A stretch of 64,000 nucleotides of DNA from Methylosinus sp. PW1 (GCF_000745215.1 NZ_JQNK01000009.1:1426001-1490000), one strand, 5' to 3'; positions 27,917 through 37,973 are shown, counted from the stretch's first letter. Notes: generated by a model from the letters alone, not told the origin. Numbers and translations: made by a program.

Positions 27917-28270
27917 TCACGCCACGGGGAGCTCCGGCAGCTCGACGACCGTCTGCGTCGTCGAGGAGCATCCGCAGGCCTTCGCCTTGGGATCGATGAA
28001 GGAGAAGCCAGTGGAGGTGGCCGTCTCCTTGAAGTCGATCGTCACGCCATCGAGCAGCAGGCGGCTCTGCGCCGGCAGAAACAGCTTGAAGCTCGGGAAG
28101 TCGAACGCCTGCTCGCCTTCGCGCGGAGCCGGCTGAACCGAGAATTCCGCGCTCATGCCCGAGCAGCCGCCCGGGGAGACGTGGAGGCTCAGGCCAAAGC
28201 CCGGACCGCCGTCGAACATGACGAGGCGACGGATGAACTTCTCCGCAGCGGGAGTGAATTGAATGTTCAT
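27917..28270 (-). CDS. HesB/IscA-family Fe-S protein in the nifB unit
   Basis: 117-aa A-type protein; cysteines in [16 protein letters not shown] (Cys36) and [11 protein letters not shown] (Cys99, Cys101). It overlaps the ferredoxin gene by 4 nt and is distinct from the IscA-like protein next to nifU (low identity). Likely Fe-S cluster donor for NifB or the neighbouring ferredoxin; inferred. Confidence 0.92.
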   Translation of the reverse strand: MNIQFTPAAEKFIRRLVMFDGGPGFGLSLHVSPGGCSGMSAEFSVQPAPREGEQAFDFPSFKLFLPAQSRLLLDGVTIDFKETATSTGFSFIDPKAKACGCSSTTQTVVELPELPVA

Positions 28271-28500
28271 GCCGCGCCCCCGGCAGCCTGATAACGCGGC
28301 AGCGAATTGTCGATGACGCAGGTGTCGTCGACCGGGCACACCGCGACGCATTGCGGCACATCGAAATAGCCGATGCACTCGGTGCACTTCTTGGGATTGA
28401 TGACGAAGGTTCCGTTCTTCTCGGAGATCGCCACATTGGGGCATTCCGCCTCGCACGCCGAGCAGGACGTGCATTGCGAAGCAACGATCTTGTAGGTCAT
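28267..28500 (-). CDS. fdxN: 2[4Fe-4S] ferredoxin (FdxN-like) next to nifB
   Basis: 77-aa bacterial-type ferredoxin with Cys motifs [18 protein letters not shown] and [20 protein letters not shown]; the second cluster has the insertion between the second and third cysteine (Cys-x2-Cys-x8-Cys-x3-Cys) typical of nif ferredoxins such as FdxN. In Rhodobacter and Sinorhizobium FdxN carries electrons to nitrogenase or NifB. Located directly downstream of nifB. Confidence 0.9.
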   Translation of the reverse strand: MTYKIVASQCTSCSACEAECPNVAISEKNGTFVINPKKCTECIGYFDVPQCVAVCPVDDTCVIDNSLPRYQAAGGAA

Positions 28501-28589
28501 TTGCTTGCTCCTCCATCGAGCCGTCACTGAGCTGAAGAATCGCCGATTCTCTCGAGCTCTAATTCTCCGCGCATCCGCGGTCTTGACTG

Positions 28590-28619
28590 AAGCGCGGGCC
28601 GCTCGGCGGCTCGCGCTTC
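28590..28619 (-). promoter_or_regulatory. Stem-loop between nifB and fdxN
   Basis: Imperfect GC-rich hairpin with 8-bp outer stem GAAGCGCG / CGCGCTTC and an inner GCCGC/GCGGC pairing, in the 148-nt nifB-fdxN spacer. No T-run; possibly an mRNA end-protecting or attenuating element. Confidence 0.4.
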
Positions 28620-28648
28620 TTTAGCGGCGAATGCCGATCGCTTCCGTG

Positions 28649-30208
28649 TCAGGCCGTGATGAAGGCGCCCTGACGGAGAGTCGCGTCACCACGCTCCTTG
28701 TGCTCGATCTCGCCGGTCTTCACCTTGTCGAGATAGCGCTTGAAGTAGGTGATCGCCGACTGCTCGATGAACTCGAAGGCGAATTCATCGACCGGATCGA
28801 TGCCGGCCTTGACCAGATCGTTCTTCGGGCAACCGCCGATCTTCGCGACGAACACGGCCGTGCAATCGTTGATCGCGCGGATGATCGTGTCGAGGCTGTC
28901 CTCCTCGCCATAACCGCCCTGGCAATACAGGTCGACACGACGATGACCGACGAACTTCGCGCCATGGGTGCTGAGCTCGTAGATCTGGAACTCCTTGGCG
29001 TGGCCAAAGTGCTCGTTGACACGGCCAGAGCCCTTGGTCGCCACGGCGATCAGGATCTTGATGTCGACATTGTCCTCGCCGGCGAGCGTCGCCAGCTCGG
29101 CGTTCTTGGCGGCGGCGACCTTCAGGCGCTCTTCCTCGACCTTCGTCTGATAAGCCTTGCGGCTCTCGAGATCATAGGTCACTTCCATGGCCATGATCTT
29201 GTCGGTCGTGAACTCGGCGCTGCGATCCTCGCCCAGCAGCCCGACCGCGTCGGCGCGGCACTGGCGGCAATGGCGCATCATGTTCATCTCGCCTTCACAG
29301 CTGTCCTGCAGCGCCTTCAGCTCCTGAGCCGTCGGGCCACGCTGGCCGTTGAGGCCGAACACGGTGCCGTGCTCGGGGGAAGAGATGAGCGGCATGATGT
29401 TGTGCAGGAACGCCCCGCGCGACTTCACGGCCTTGTTCACCTCGACGAGATGCTTGTCGTTGATGCCCGGGATCATGACCGAGTTGACCTTGCACAGAAT
29501 GCCGCGCTCGGTCAGCATCTCGAGACCACGCATCTGGTGCTGCGTCAGGATCTCGGCGGCCTCACGGCCATAGATGCGCTTATGCTGCCAGTAGATCCAG
29601 GGATAGATCTGAGCGCCGACGTCAGGATCGACCATGTTGATGGTGATGGTGACGTGATCGACGTTATACTTGGCGATCGTGTCGACATGCTCCGGCAGAG
29701 CCAGACCATTCGTCGACAGGCAGAGCTTGATGTCCGGCGCGGTCGCGGCGATCAGCTCGAAGGTCTTGAAGGTCTTCTCCGGGTTGGCGAGCGGATCGCC
29801 GGGGCCGGCGATGCCGAGAACCGTCATCTGCGGGATCGTCGACGCGACGGCCAGGACCTTCTTGGAGGCCTGCTCGGGCGTCAGCTTCTCCGAGACGACG
29901 CCGGGGCGCGACTCGTTGGCGCAATCATATTTGCGATTGCAGTAGTTGCACTGAATGTTGCACGCCGGAGCGACAGCGACGTGCATGCGGGCGTAGTGGT
30001 GATGCGCCTCCTCGCTGTAGCAAGGATGGTTCTTGACCTTGTCCCAGATTTCCTGCGGAAGATCGTTCTCGCCAGCCGCCGTGCCGCAGCTCGCCTTGCC
30101 GCTGCCGCCGGAGGTGCCGCAGCCCTTGTGCTCGGCAATCTTCTGCATCACGTCATCGATCGATTCAGCCCCGCCGACCTCGACGGTTTCAGTAGATAGA
30201 GATTCCAT
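28649..30208 (-). CDS. nifB: FeMo-cofactor biosynthesis radical SAM protein NifB
   Basis: 519-aa radical SAM enzyme that builds NifB-co, the 8Fe core of FeMo-cofactor. The SAM [4Fe-4S] motif is Cys-x3-Cys-x2-Cys in [17 protein letters not shown]. An N-terminal extension carries another cysteine set ([16 protein letters not shown]), and the C-terminal part from about residue 390 is a NifX-like domain ([35 protein letters not shown]). ATG at 30208 preceded by GTGAGGA. First gene of the nifB-side unit, behind a sigma-54 promoter. Confidence 0.98.
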   Translation of the reverse strand: MESLSTETVEVGGAESIDDVMQKIAEHKGCGTSGGSGKASCGTAAGENDLPQEIWDKVKNHPCYSEEAHHHYARMHVAVAPACNIQCNYCNRKYDCANESRPGVVSEKLTPEQASKKVLAVASTIPQMTVLGIAGPGDPLANPEKTFKTFELIAATAPDIKLCLSTNGLALPEHVDTIAKYNVDHVTITINMVDPDVGAQIYPWIYWQHKRIYGREAAEILTQHQMRGLEMLTERGILCKVNSVMIPGINDKHLVEVNKAVKSRGAFLHNIMPLISSPEHGTVFGLNGQRGPTAQELKALQDSCEGEMNMMRHCRQCRADAVGLLGEDRSAEFTTDKIMAMEVTYDLESRKAYQTKVEEERLKVAAAKNAELATLAGEDNVDIKILIAVATKGSGRVNEHFGHAKEFQIYELSTHGAKFVGHRRVDLYCQGGYGEEDSLDTIIRAINDCTAVFVAKIGGCPKNDLVKAGIDPVDEFAFEFIEQSAITYFKRYLDKVKTGEIEHKERGDATLRQGAFITA

Positions 30209-30320
30209 GTTCGGTTCCTCACGATTTGAAGAGTTTCAAACCCTTGCGGAACGCAGTCGCGACATATCCGTCTGCCATTGCGCCGGCGCTGTCGCGGAAG
30301 CGGTGTCCGGGCACGAGGTT

Positions 30321-30336
30321 CGCAACAAGCATGCCA
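30321..30336 (-). promoter_or_regulatory. Sigma-54 promoter of nifB
   Basis: Minus strand TGGCAT-GCTTG-TTGCG with correct GG-N10-GC spacing; about 113 nt upstream of the nifB ATG. NifA sites lie 60 and 101 nt further upstream. The 403-nt nifB/TPR spacer (30209-30611) holds only regulatory signals. Confidence 0.85.
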
Positions 30337-30395
30337 TGCCGATGCCTGGCCCTAAGAACCTGAAATTATGAGATAAGCGCTGTTTGTTTGGAACC

Positions 30396-30411
30396 TGTCC
30401 AAATGCCGACA
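30396..30411. promoter_or_regulatory. NifA UAS 1, nifB region
   Basis: TGT-CCAAATGCCG-ACA, exact TGT-N10-ACA site 60 nt upstream of the nifB -24 element. Confidence 0.8.
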
Positions 30412-30436
30412 CATGTCGGAAAGCGTCAGAAGCAGC

Positions 30437-30452
30437 TGTCGCGAACGCGACA
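30437..30452. promoter_or_regulatory. NifA UAS 2, nifB region
   Basis: TGT-CGCGAACGCG-ACA, an exact and fully palindromic-looking site; lies between the nifB promoter and a possible divergent promoter at 30584. Confidence 0.75.
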
Positions 30453-30583
30453 CTTCGCCGCAAAACCCGCGCAAGCCCAACGATAAAGCGGATATCGCCC
30501 CCGTCGGGCGCCCTCCCGCTCTGGCTCGGCGGCCGTGGACGTGAGGTCTCCCTTCCTTGCGCCGTCTCGCCCACGGCCGGCAT

Positions 30584-30600
30584 TGGCGCGCAGCTTGCTT
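30584..30600 (+). promoter_or_regulatory. Possible divergent sigma-54 promoter upstream of TPR copy 2
   Basis: TGGCGC-GCAGC-TTGCTT matches the -24/-12 pattern with GG-N10-GC. It is so close to the ATG at 30612 that the transcript would be almost leaderless, which weakens the call. Confidence 0.42.
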
Positions 30601-30611
30601 GCGGGCGCGTC

Positions 30612-31091
30612 ATGAACGACCTCACCCGTGAAAACGATCTCGTCGACTTCGGCGAGCTTTCGCCCGCCGTCAACGAGCTCTTGCAAAAAGGCGTCCTGGC
30701 CTATCGAAGCGATCGGGCGCGCGCGGACGAATTGTTTCGGGAGGCGCTGGAGCTGTCTCCCCACGAGCTGCCCGCCTACTACTGCCTCTATAAGATTCAT
30801 ACTTACATGGGGAATCTGGAGGTCGCTTGGACCGTGGCCAATCAAGGCCTCGCCGAGGCGACCCGGCAGGCGGGCTGGTCGCTCGACCCGCGGAGCTGGC
30901 CGCCGAAAGAAACGGCGCCGGGCTCGGCCGAGCGCTTCGCATTGTACACTTTAAAGGCTTTGAGCTTCATTCAGCTGAAGCGCGGCAACAAGGCGGAAGC
31001 GATGGAAAACCTGGGGATTTTGAAGGTTCTGGACCCACCCGGCCATGTCGGCTGGACGGTTATCTACGAGCTGGCGCAAGGAGTTGCGTGA
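30612..31091 (+). CDS. TPR-like protein, copy 2
   Basis: 159-aa helical repeat protein, paralogue of the product of 27357-27899. TPR-like units: NELLQKGVLAYRSDRARADE, LFREALELSPHELPAYYCLY, then LYTLKALSFIQLKRGNKAEA. The ATG at 30612 lacks a clear ribosome binding site. It is divergent from nifB and 125 nt upstream of nifA, so it may be cotranscribed with nifA. Function unknown. Confidence 0.82.
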   Translation: MNDLTRENDLVDFGELSPAVNELLQKGVLAYRSDRARADELFREALELSPHELPAYYCLYKIHTYMGNLEVAWTVANQGLAEATRQAGWSLDPRSWPPKETAPGSAERFALYTLKALSFIQLKRGNKAEAMENLGILKVLDPPGHVGWTVIYELAQGVA

Positions 31092-31216
31092 GGCGGCCCG
31101 AGGCCGGACGCGCGCGCGTCCGCGAGCGGAGCGCAGAACCGTCACGGCGACGGCATGTTAGTTGCTAAGCATTCCAGGGTGAACTATCGAATTCCCGCGG
31201 AACGTCAGGCACGTCG

Positions 31217-32998
31217 ATGGGATACGAAGCTGGAAGCAGCATGAACACGGCTCAGGCTCGCGCGTTCGACCCGAGCGAATCTGCTCTCGTCGGAATCTAC
31301 GAAATTTCGAAATTATTGGCGTCGCCCAACCGGCTCGAGAAGACGCTGGCGGGCGTGCTGGCGCTGCTGTCGAGCTTTCTCGACATGCGCCACGGCCTCA
31401 TCGCGCTGCTCGACGCGCATGGCGACCCGGAAGTGGTCGTCGGGTCGGGCTGGAGCGAAGGGAACGCCAAGAAGTTTTTCGAGCATCTTCCCGAGCGGGC
31501 GGTCGGCCAGATCGTCGCGACCAAAATGCCGCTGGTGGTCGAGAATGTCGCCGCCTCGCCTCTGTTCGAAGGCACGGATCTCTCCGAATGGGGTCCGACC
31601 GACGGACAGCCTTTCTCGCTGATCGGCGTGCCGATCAAAGAGGCGGATGCGGTGGTCGGCACATTGACGGTCGATCGCGTCTATAGCGATCGGTCCTCGG
31701 TTCGCTTCGATCACGACGTGCGATTCCTGACAATGATCGCCAATCTGGTCGGCCAGACCTTGCGGCTCCACAAGCTGATCGCGCGCGACCGCGATCGGCT
31801 GATGCAGGAGAAGGCCCGGCTGGAGAAGGGCGATCGGCCGGCGGCGCATATAGAGGCGCGGCTGGACGGCATCAAAGGGATCGTCGGCGAGAGTCCGGCG
31901 GTGCGCGCCGTCGTCGACAAGATCCGCATCGTCGCCAAGGCGAAATCGACCGTGCTGCTGCGCGGCGAGTCGGGCACTGGCAAGGAGCTGTTCGCGGCCG
32001 CGATCCACAATCTCTCGCCGCGGCAGAGCAAGCCTTTCGTCAAGCTGAATTGCGCGGCCCTGCCGGAAAGCGTGCTGGAATCCGAGCTGTTCGGCCATGA
32101 GCGCGGCGCCTTCACCGGCGCGGCGGCCCTGCGCAAGGGCCGTTTCGAGCTCGCGGACGGCGGCACGCTGTTCCTGGACGAGATCGGCGACATCACGCCC
32201 GCTTTTCAGGCCAAGCTGCTGCGCGTGCTGCAGGAGGGCGAGTTCGAGCGCGTCGGCGGCGCCCGCACGATGAAGGTGGATGTGCGCTTCGTCTGCGCCA
32301 CCAATCGTAATCTCGAGGAAGCGGTGCAGAAGGGCGAGTTCCGCGCCGATCTCTATTACCGCATCAGCGTCGTTCCGATCTTCCTACCGCCGCTACGCGA
32401 CCGCAGAGGCGATCTGGCTCCGCTGGCCAATGAATTCCTGCGGCGCTTCAACAATGAGCAGAATGTCCATCTGAGCTTCTCCGAGTCGGCGATGGAAGTG
32501 CTCAGCGAATGCAATTTCCCGGGCAATATTCGCGAGCTCGAGAATTGCGTTTATCGGACGGCGACGTTGGCGCGCAACGACTCGATCGTGGACAAGGACT
32601 TCTCGTGCCGCAATGACGGTTGCCTCTCCTCCGTGCTGTGGAATGGCTCGCGGGAGTCGACGATCGGCGGATTGCATGCGCCGAGCTTCACGCCTCTGCC
32701 GATCGTCTCCAAGCCGCAGGCGCCGCCTCCACCGCCGGCGCGTCCTCCCGTGGCGCGTCCGCCGGTCGTCGAGGAGCCCGTCGTTCCCGTCGTCGCGGCG
32801 CAACCCGCGGCGGCGTGTCCAGGCGCAGAGAACTGTACCGTCATCGAGACGGATCATCGCTCCGATCGCGACAAGCTCATCGAGGCGATGGAACAGGCCG
32901 GATGGGTCAAAGCCAAAGCAGCCCGGCTGCTCGGGCTGACCCCTAGACAAATCGGCTATGCGCTGCAAAAATATGACATCCCGGTAAAGAAGTTTTGA
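31217..32998 (+). CDS. nifA: Nif-specific sigma-54 activator NifA
   Basis: 593-aa bacterial enhancer-binding protein. Domains: GAF residues about 30-190; AAA+ residues about 225-460 with Walker A GESGTGKE, the GAFTGA sigma-54 loop, and Walker B GGTLFLDEIGD; a long interdomain linker; and a C-terminal Fis-type helix-turn-helix (KAKAARLLGLTPRQIGYALQ). The linker has the cysteine cluster (ENCVYRT, FSCRNDGCLSS) that makes alphaproteobacterial NifA directly oxygen-sensitive, followed by a Pro/Ala/Val-rich stretch. An alternative ATG at 31241 (MNTAQARAF) has a better ribosome binding site (GGAAG). Confidence 0.97.
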   Translation: MGYEAGSSMNTAQARAFDPSESALVGIYEISKLLASPNRLEKTLAGVLALLSSFLDMRHGLIALLDAHGDPEVVVGSGWSEGNAKKFFEHLPERAVGQIVATKMPLVVENVAASPLFEGTDLSEWGPTDGQPFSLIGVPIKEADAVVGTLTVDRVYSDRSSVRFDHDVRFLTMIANLVGQTLRLHKLIARDRDRLMQEKARLEKGDRPAAHIEARLDGIKGIVGESPAVRAVVDKIRIVAKAKSTVLLRGESGTGKELFAAAIHNLSPRQSKPFVKLNCAALPESVLESELFGHERGAFTGAAALRKGRFELADGGTLFLDEIGDITPAFQAKLLRVLQEGEFERVGGARTMKVDVRFVCATNRNLEEAVQKGEFRADLYYRISVVPIFLPPLRDRRGDLAPLANEFLRRFNNEQNVHLSFSESAMEVLSECNFPGNIRELENCVYRTATLARNDSIVDKDFSCRNDGCLSSVLWNGSRESTIGGLHAPSFTPLPIVSKPQAPPPPPARPPVARPPVVEEPVVPVVAAQPAAACPGAENCTVIETDHRSDRDKLIEAMEQAGWVKAKAARLLGLTPRQIGYALQKYDIPVKKF

Positions 32999-33023
32999 TT
33001 CCTGGAAAGAAGACGGCTCGCCA

Positions 33024-33782
33024 ATGGCCGCAGAACCGGAAAGAATAAGCGACGATCCGCTCGACTGGCGCGGTCGCCCCATCCGCTGCAGGGAATGCTC
33101 CCATGTGGCGCTCAATCTCGAGGGGCTCTGCCGCAAGGGATCCGCCTGTGTGCGCGATCGCCGGGCCAAGCGTGTCGATCTCTTCTTCCGCGGACATCCG
33201 CATCTCGCGGATTCCTACCTCGATCACGCCTATTTCGAGGTGCGCGCCCGTGCGGCGCGCTACGCCTCGGTGCTGCGTCTGCCGCCGCTGCTCGACGATC
33301 CCGAGCCGGAGGTGCGGGCCACGGTCGCATCGCGCCTGCCGGCGTCGCGCATCGCCCATCTCGCGCATGATCCAGAGCCGCGCGTGCGCATCGTCGCCGC
33401 CAATCGGCTCGAAGGCGCCGCGCTCGTCGCAATGTATTCGGACCCGGATTATCTGGTCCGCATCCATGTCGTGCGGCGCATCGCGCCGGATTTGCTGAGC
33501 ATGGCCGCCCATGACGAGGACCCAGAGGTGCGCCGCTGGGTCGCACGCCGCATTCCGGTGGAGCGGCTGCATCTTCTCGTTAAGGATCCGGAGCCGCTCG
33601 TGCGCCTCGTCGTCGCCGAGCGCCTGCCGGAGGATCGCCTCGCCGCCATGAGCAAGGACGAGGATTTGCGCATCCGCTTCACTGTCGCGGAACGCTGCTC
33701 AGCGGAACAGCTGCCCTCTTTCCTCGATGACGAGGACGAGCTGGTCCGCGCTTGCGCGCAAGCGCGGCTGGAAGGCAATTGA
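33024..33782 (+). CDS. Fe-S LRV protein, copy 2
   Basis: 252-aa paralogue of the LRV protein at 26558-27367: N-terminal cysteines RCRECSHVALNLEGLCRKGS and ACVRDRRAKRVDLFF, then about eight 24-residue repeats (DPEPEVRATVASRL, DPEPRVRIVAANRL, DPDYLVRIHVVRRI, DEDPEVRRWVARRI and so on). 25 nt downstream of nifA, on the same strand, so probably cotranscribed with it. A regulatory or redox-linked role with NifA is possible but not shown. Confidence 0.88.
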   Translation: MAAEPERISDDPLDWRGRPIRCRECSHVALNLEGLCRKGSACVRDRRAKRVDLFFRGHPHLADSYLDHAYFEVRARAARYASVLRLPPLLDDPEPEVRATVASRLPASRIAHLAHDPEPRVRIVAANRLEGAALVAMYSDPDYLVRIHVVRRIAPDLLSMAAHDEDPEVRRWVARRIPVERLHLLVKDPEPLVRLVVAERLPEDRLAAMSKDEDLRIRFTVAERCSAEQLPSFLDDEDELVRACAQARLEGN

Positions 33783-33882
33783 TCATCACTGTCGATCAAC
33801 GAACCAGGCAGGACGTATTCTGACAATCATGTCGGAATGCGCGCATGCTTTCTCTCGGCTCCGCCGGCGCGTCGCCAGACAT

Positions 33883-33921
33883 AAAAAAAGCAATCCAGAG
33901 CCGGTGCGGCCCCTGGATTGC
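33883..33921 (-). terminator. Rho-independent terminator of the haemoglobin unit
   Basis: On the minus strand GCAATCCAG...CTGGATTGC stem followed by seven T residues, 28 nt after the stop of the gene at 33949. A strong intrinsic terminator; convergent with the LRV copy 2 gene. Confidence 0.9.
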
Positions 33922-33948
33922 GTGGTCGTGTGCGAGCGTAAGGTCGTG

Positions 33949-34539
33949 TCAGACCGGACGATTCTCGTTGCGGTTGCGCACCGGACCCATGACTTCCAGG
34001 CCCTTCTCGAAGGTGATCTTCTCGAAAGTCTGATCGAAGGCTATGCCCGCATTGGCTACGGCGTCGATCTTGCCGCCGATCGACAGCTTCTTGAGATCGT
34101 TCTTCTCGATGTAGAACAGCTCGAGCAGCTCGTTATAGACCGTCGATTCGTCGATCGGCAGCACGTAGAAATTAATGCCGTCGATCTCGACCTGATATTT
34201 GCTGAGCAGGTCGATATTGTTGGCGAAGATGAAATATTTGCCATCCGGGGCGAGCAGCCCCTTCAGCACTTCGGCGACGTATCCGAGATGCTCGAAGGAG
34301 AGGACCCACTGCGCGAAAAAGTCGAAGGTGGGCTTGCCGGCTTCCGCCACCGCGATGACCTGATCGGAGCAGAGCTCCGGCGGGCGCGCCTCATCGGCGA
34401 ACTGTTGGGCGAATTTCAGGGCGAGCTTGCCGCGGAAGCCGAAGCGCCCGGCCTTCTCCGTCGGTCCCTTGTGAACCGGGCTGAGCAGCCGCTTCTGCTC
34501 TTCCAAAGTCGCAAACGCCGTTTCAGTGATGCTTGTCAT
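33949..34539 (-). CDS. Unrecognised 196-aa protein downstream of truncated haemoglobin
   Basis: Soluble 196-aa protein with no signal peptide or membrane segment. Visible blocks: SPVHKGPTEKAGRFGFRGKL, KFAQQFADEARPPELCSDQV, KPTFDFFAQWVLSFEHLGYV, KYFIFANNIDLLSKYQVEID and INFYVLPIDESTVYNELLE. Its coding character and context (17-nt overlap with the truncated haemoglobin gene, own terminator) show it is real. No family recognised; since it is coupled to a haem protein at the edge of the nif cluster, a role in oxygen/NO handling is a guess. Confidence 0.8.
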   Translation of the reverse strand: MTSITETAFATLEEQKRLLSPVHKGPTEKAGRFGFRGKLALKFAQQFADEARPPELCSDQVIAVAEAGKPTFDFFAQWVLSFEHLGYVAEVLKGLLAPDGKYFIFANNIDLLSKYQVEIDGINFYVLPIDESTVYNELLELFYIEKNDLKKLSIGGKIDAVANAGIAFDQTFEKITFEKGLEVMGPVRNRNENRPV

Positions 34540-34942
34540 GTTGATTATCCGGATCGTTACGTAGCCAATCCGCCAGTTTGGCGAAGTTCTGCTTCAGGGA
34601 GTCACGCAGTCTCACATCATCGACCACCTCATCGAGCGCGCCAGTCATGCAGGCCATCCACGCATCGCGCTCGGCGGGTCCGATCGCGAAGCCCATGTGA
34701 CGCATGCGCAGCCGGGGATGTCCCCGCTGTTCCGAATAGCTCTTCGGTCCGCCCAGCCATTCGGCCAGATAGAGCTTCAGAACCGCCTTGGTGGGGCCGA
34801 GATCGATCGCATGCATGGCGCGAATGCCCCGCGCCTGCGGCAGCTCGTCCATATTGCGGTAGAACGTCTCGACCAGACGGTCGATCGCCTCCTGGCCTCC
34901 GATGACGTCGAATGCGGTCTTTGTCGATTGCACGGCGTCCAT
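34523..34942 (-). CDS. Truncated haemoglobin (group II-like)
   Basis: 139-aa globin-like protein. Group II features: FYRNMDELPQARGIRAMH in the B/E region (Tyr B10), LAEWLGGPKSYSEQRGHPRL and RMRHMGFAIG with the proximal histidine F8, and AWMACMTGALDE with Trp G8. Start taken at 34942 (MDAVQSTK), seven nt from GAGG; a second ATG two codons upstream is possible. A weak sigma-54-like element (34961-34976) lies just upstream. Likely oxygen or NO binding protein protecting nitrogenase or signalling; inferred from context. Confidence 0.9.
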   Translation of the reverse strand: MDAVQSTKTAFDVIGGQEAIDRLVETFYRNMDELPQARGIRAMHAIDLGPTKAVLKLYLAEWLGGPKSYSEQRGHPRLRMRHMGFAIGPAERDAWMACMTGALDEVVDDVRLRDSLKQNFAKLADWLRNDPDNQHDKHH

Positions 34943-34960
34943 TGTCATGCCTCGCGAGCT

Positions 34961-34976
34961 AGCAATTCATATGCCG
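34961..34976 (-). promoter_or_regulatory. Weak sigma-54-like element upstream of truncated haemoglobin
   Basis: Minus strand CGGCAT-ATGAA-TTGCT keeps GG-N10-GC but lies very close to the start codon and no NifA site was found upstream, so this may be chance. Confidence 0.3.
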
Positions 34977-35179
34977 AAGCATGGACCTACCACAGGGCGC
35001 GCGGCGGCGCGACGCGCCTGCGGGAAAGCGCGAGAGGCCCGCCCGATTTCGGCCGCCTCATGAGAATAAAGAGGCACGGCAAGGCGCAATTTTATGCATT
35101 CGCGCAGTCGGCGCCCGAATTTCAGTAGAACGCGCCCTTGACAGGTCCGGGGTCTGCTTCCTATGTCATCGCCAGCCTG

Positions 35180-35206
35180 CTGGCACTCGCCCATCATGAG
35201 TGCTAA
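35180..35206 (+). promoter_or_regulatory. CIRCE operator upstream of groES
   Basis: CTGGCACTC-N9-GAGTGCTAA, matching the HrcA-binding CIRCE inverted repeat TTAGCACTC-N9-GAGTGCTAA with two mismatches in the left arm. A TTGACA (35136-35141) lies upstream as a likely -35 element. HrcA repression is inferred. Confidence 0.9.
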
Positions 35207-35268
35207 TAGGCATTTTATTCAATCTTTCGCCCGCGCGCTCCGGCCGGGCAGCAACGAAGGAAGACGAC

Positions 35269-35556
35269 ATGGCGTTCCGTCCCCTCCACGACCGCGTCGT
35301 GGTCAAGCGCCTCGAAGGCGAAGACAAGACCAAAGGCGGCATCATCATTCCGGACACCGCGAAAGAGAAGCCCGCCGAGGGCAAGATCATCGCCGTCGGC
35401 CCCGGCTCGCGCGACGAGAGCGGCAAGCTCGTCGCCCTCGACGTGAAGGAAGGCGACCGCGTGCTGTTCGGCAAATGGTCCGGCACCGAGGTCAAGATCG
35501 ACGGGGAAGATCTCCTCATCATCAAGGAAAGCGACATTCTGGGCGTGATCGCCTGA
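35269..35556 (+). CDS. groES: Co-chaperonin GroES
   Basis: 95-aa 10-kDa chaperonin lid: [20 protein letters not shown], mobile loop [20 protein letters not shown], and a normal C-terminus [12 protein letters not shown] at 35269 follows GAAGGAAGACG. Controlled by the CIRCE site; forms an operon with groEL (47-nt gap). Confidence 0.98.
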   Translation: MAFRPLHDRVVVKRLEGEDKTKGGIIIPDTAKEKPAEGKIIAVGPGSRDESGKLVALDVKEGDRVLFGKWSGTEVKIDGEDLLIIKESDILGVIA

Positions 35557-35564
35557 GCCGCTAG

Positions 35565-37241
<1,677 letters not shown>

Positions 37242-37265
37242 TCTCGCTTCCGCGATCGAACGAAG

Positions 37266-37295
37266 AAGGCCCCGGAGAAATCCGGGGCCTTTTTG
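37266..37295 (+). terminator. Rho-independent terminator of groESL
   Basis: AAGGCCCCGGA-GAAA-TCCGGGGCCTT stem-loop followed by a T-run, 24 nt after the groEL stop. Confidence 0.95.
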
Positions 37296-37449
37296 CTTCC
37301 CGCACCCCTCGACATGTGCGCGGCGGCACAGCAGCAGGACCGAAAATCTTCATATTGGGCAATGTTCAAACGGTCGGACGCCGAAGGGCGCGACGCCAGG
37401 AACCAGCAAAAGCGGCATTCGGCCGCAGCTCATTTGAAGAGTTCTCACA

Positions 37450-37731
37450 ATGTTCAAGCGCATGATTTTGACCCTCGGTCTCGTCACCATCGCCGGCTCG
37501 GCTTCCGCTGGCGTCCAGTTGAACGGCTTCCAGCCCAACGCGCTCACCCAGAACGCGCTCACAAAGAACGCGCTCACGCAGAACGGCCGCGATCTCAACG
37601 CCCTCACGAAGAACGCCCTCGCGAAGAACGCGCTCGTCGACAATGGCGTGAAAGCCAACGCAGCGAGCCTGGAGCCGTCCCACGAGAACGGGCTCAGCGT
37701 CATCTCGATCGAGCTGCCGCAGGCGAAGTGA
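37450..37731 (+). CDS. Exported Asn-Ala-Leu repeat peptide
   Basis: 93-aa protein with a clear signal peptide (residues 1-20, MFKRMILTLGLVTIAGSASA, cleavage after ASA). The mature part is mostly a five-residue repeat with consensus A-L-x-x-N (NALTQ NALTK NALTQ, NALTK NALAK NALVD; residues about 30-66), followed by a NGLSVISIELPQAK tail. The repeat period is like pentapeptide-repeat proteins but with the Asn and Ala order shifted. No family recognised. It overlaps the start of the next gene by 4 nt if the GTG at 37728 is used. Confidence 0.78.
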   Translation: MFKRMILTLGLVTIAGSASAGVQLNGFQPNALTQNALTKNALTQNGRDLNALTKNALAKNALVDNGVKANAASLEPSHENGLSVISIELPQAK

Positions 37732-37973
37732 TTTTTCGGCGAACCGACGAAAGAGGCCTTACGACGTTCGAGCGCGCCATTTTCACGCTCGGTCTTTTCG
37801 CTTTCACCGGCTCCGCGATGGCGGCGGTGTGCACGAGCTGCGGCTACAACACCATCTCGACCAATGGAGTCTCGCTCAACGCGATTGCCGACACCAGCGG
37901 GAAGACCGCCGGCGCGAACGGCTGGCGCCTCATCTCGGTCGAGCTGCCGGCCGACGCCTGGACCGCCAAATAA
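37728..37973 (+). CDS. Paralogous short exported peptide with non-ATG start
   Basis: Same family as the preceding protein: TFERAIFTLGLFAFTGSAMA aligns with its signal peptide, and NGWRLISVELPADAWTAK with its tail; only one repeat-like NGVSLNA remains, plus a VCTSCGYN Cys pair. The codon aligned to the ATG of copy 1 is ACG (37764-37766), preceded by AAGAGG. No ATG is available; a GTG at 37728 overlaps the upstream stop (GTGA) and would give 81 aa with an extended n-region. It may be a real gene with GTG start or a decaying copy. Confidence 0.55.
   Translation: MIFRRTDERGLTTFERAIFTLGLFAFTGSAMAAVCTSCGYNTISTNGVSLNAIADTSGKTAGANGWRLISVELPADAWTAK

Noticed and set aside
37293..37973. 226-aa reading frame covering the repeat-peptide gene and its paralogue
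   Set aside because: The 5' two-thirds is an out-of-frame reading of the A-L-x-x-N repeat gene; only the 3' part from about 37728 resembles a protein.
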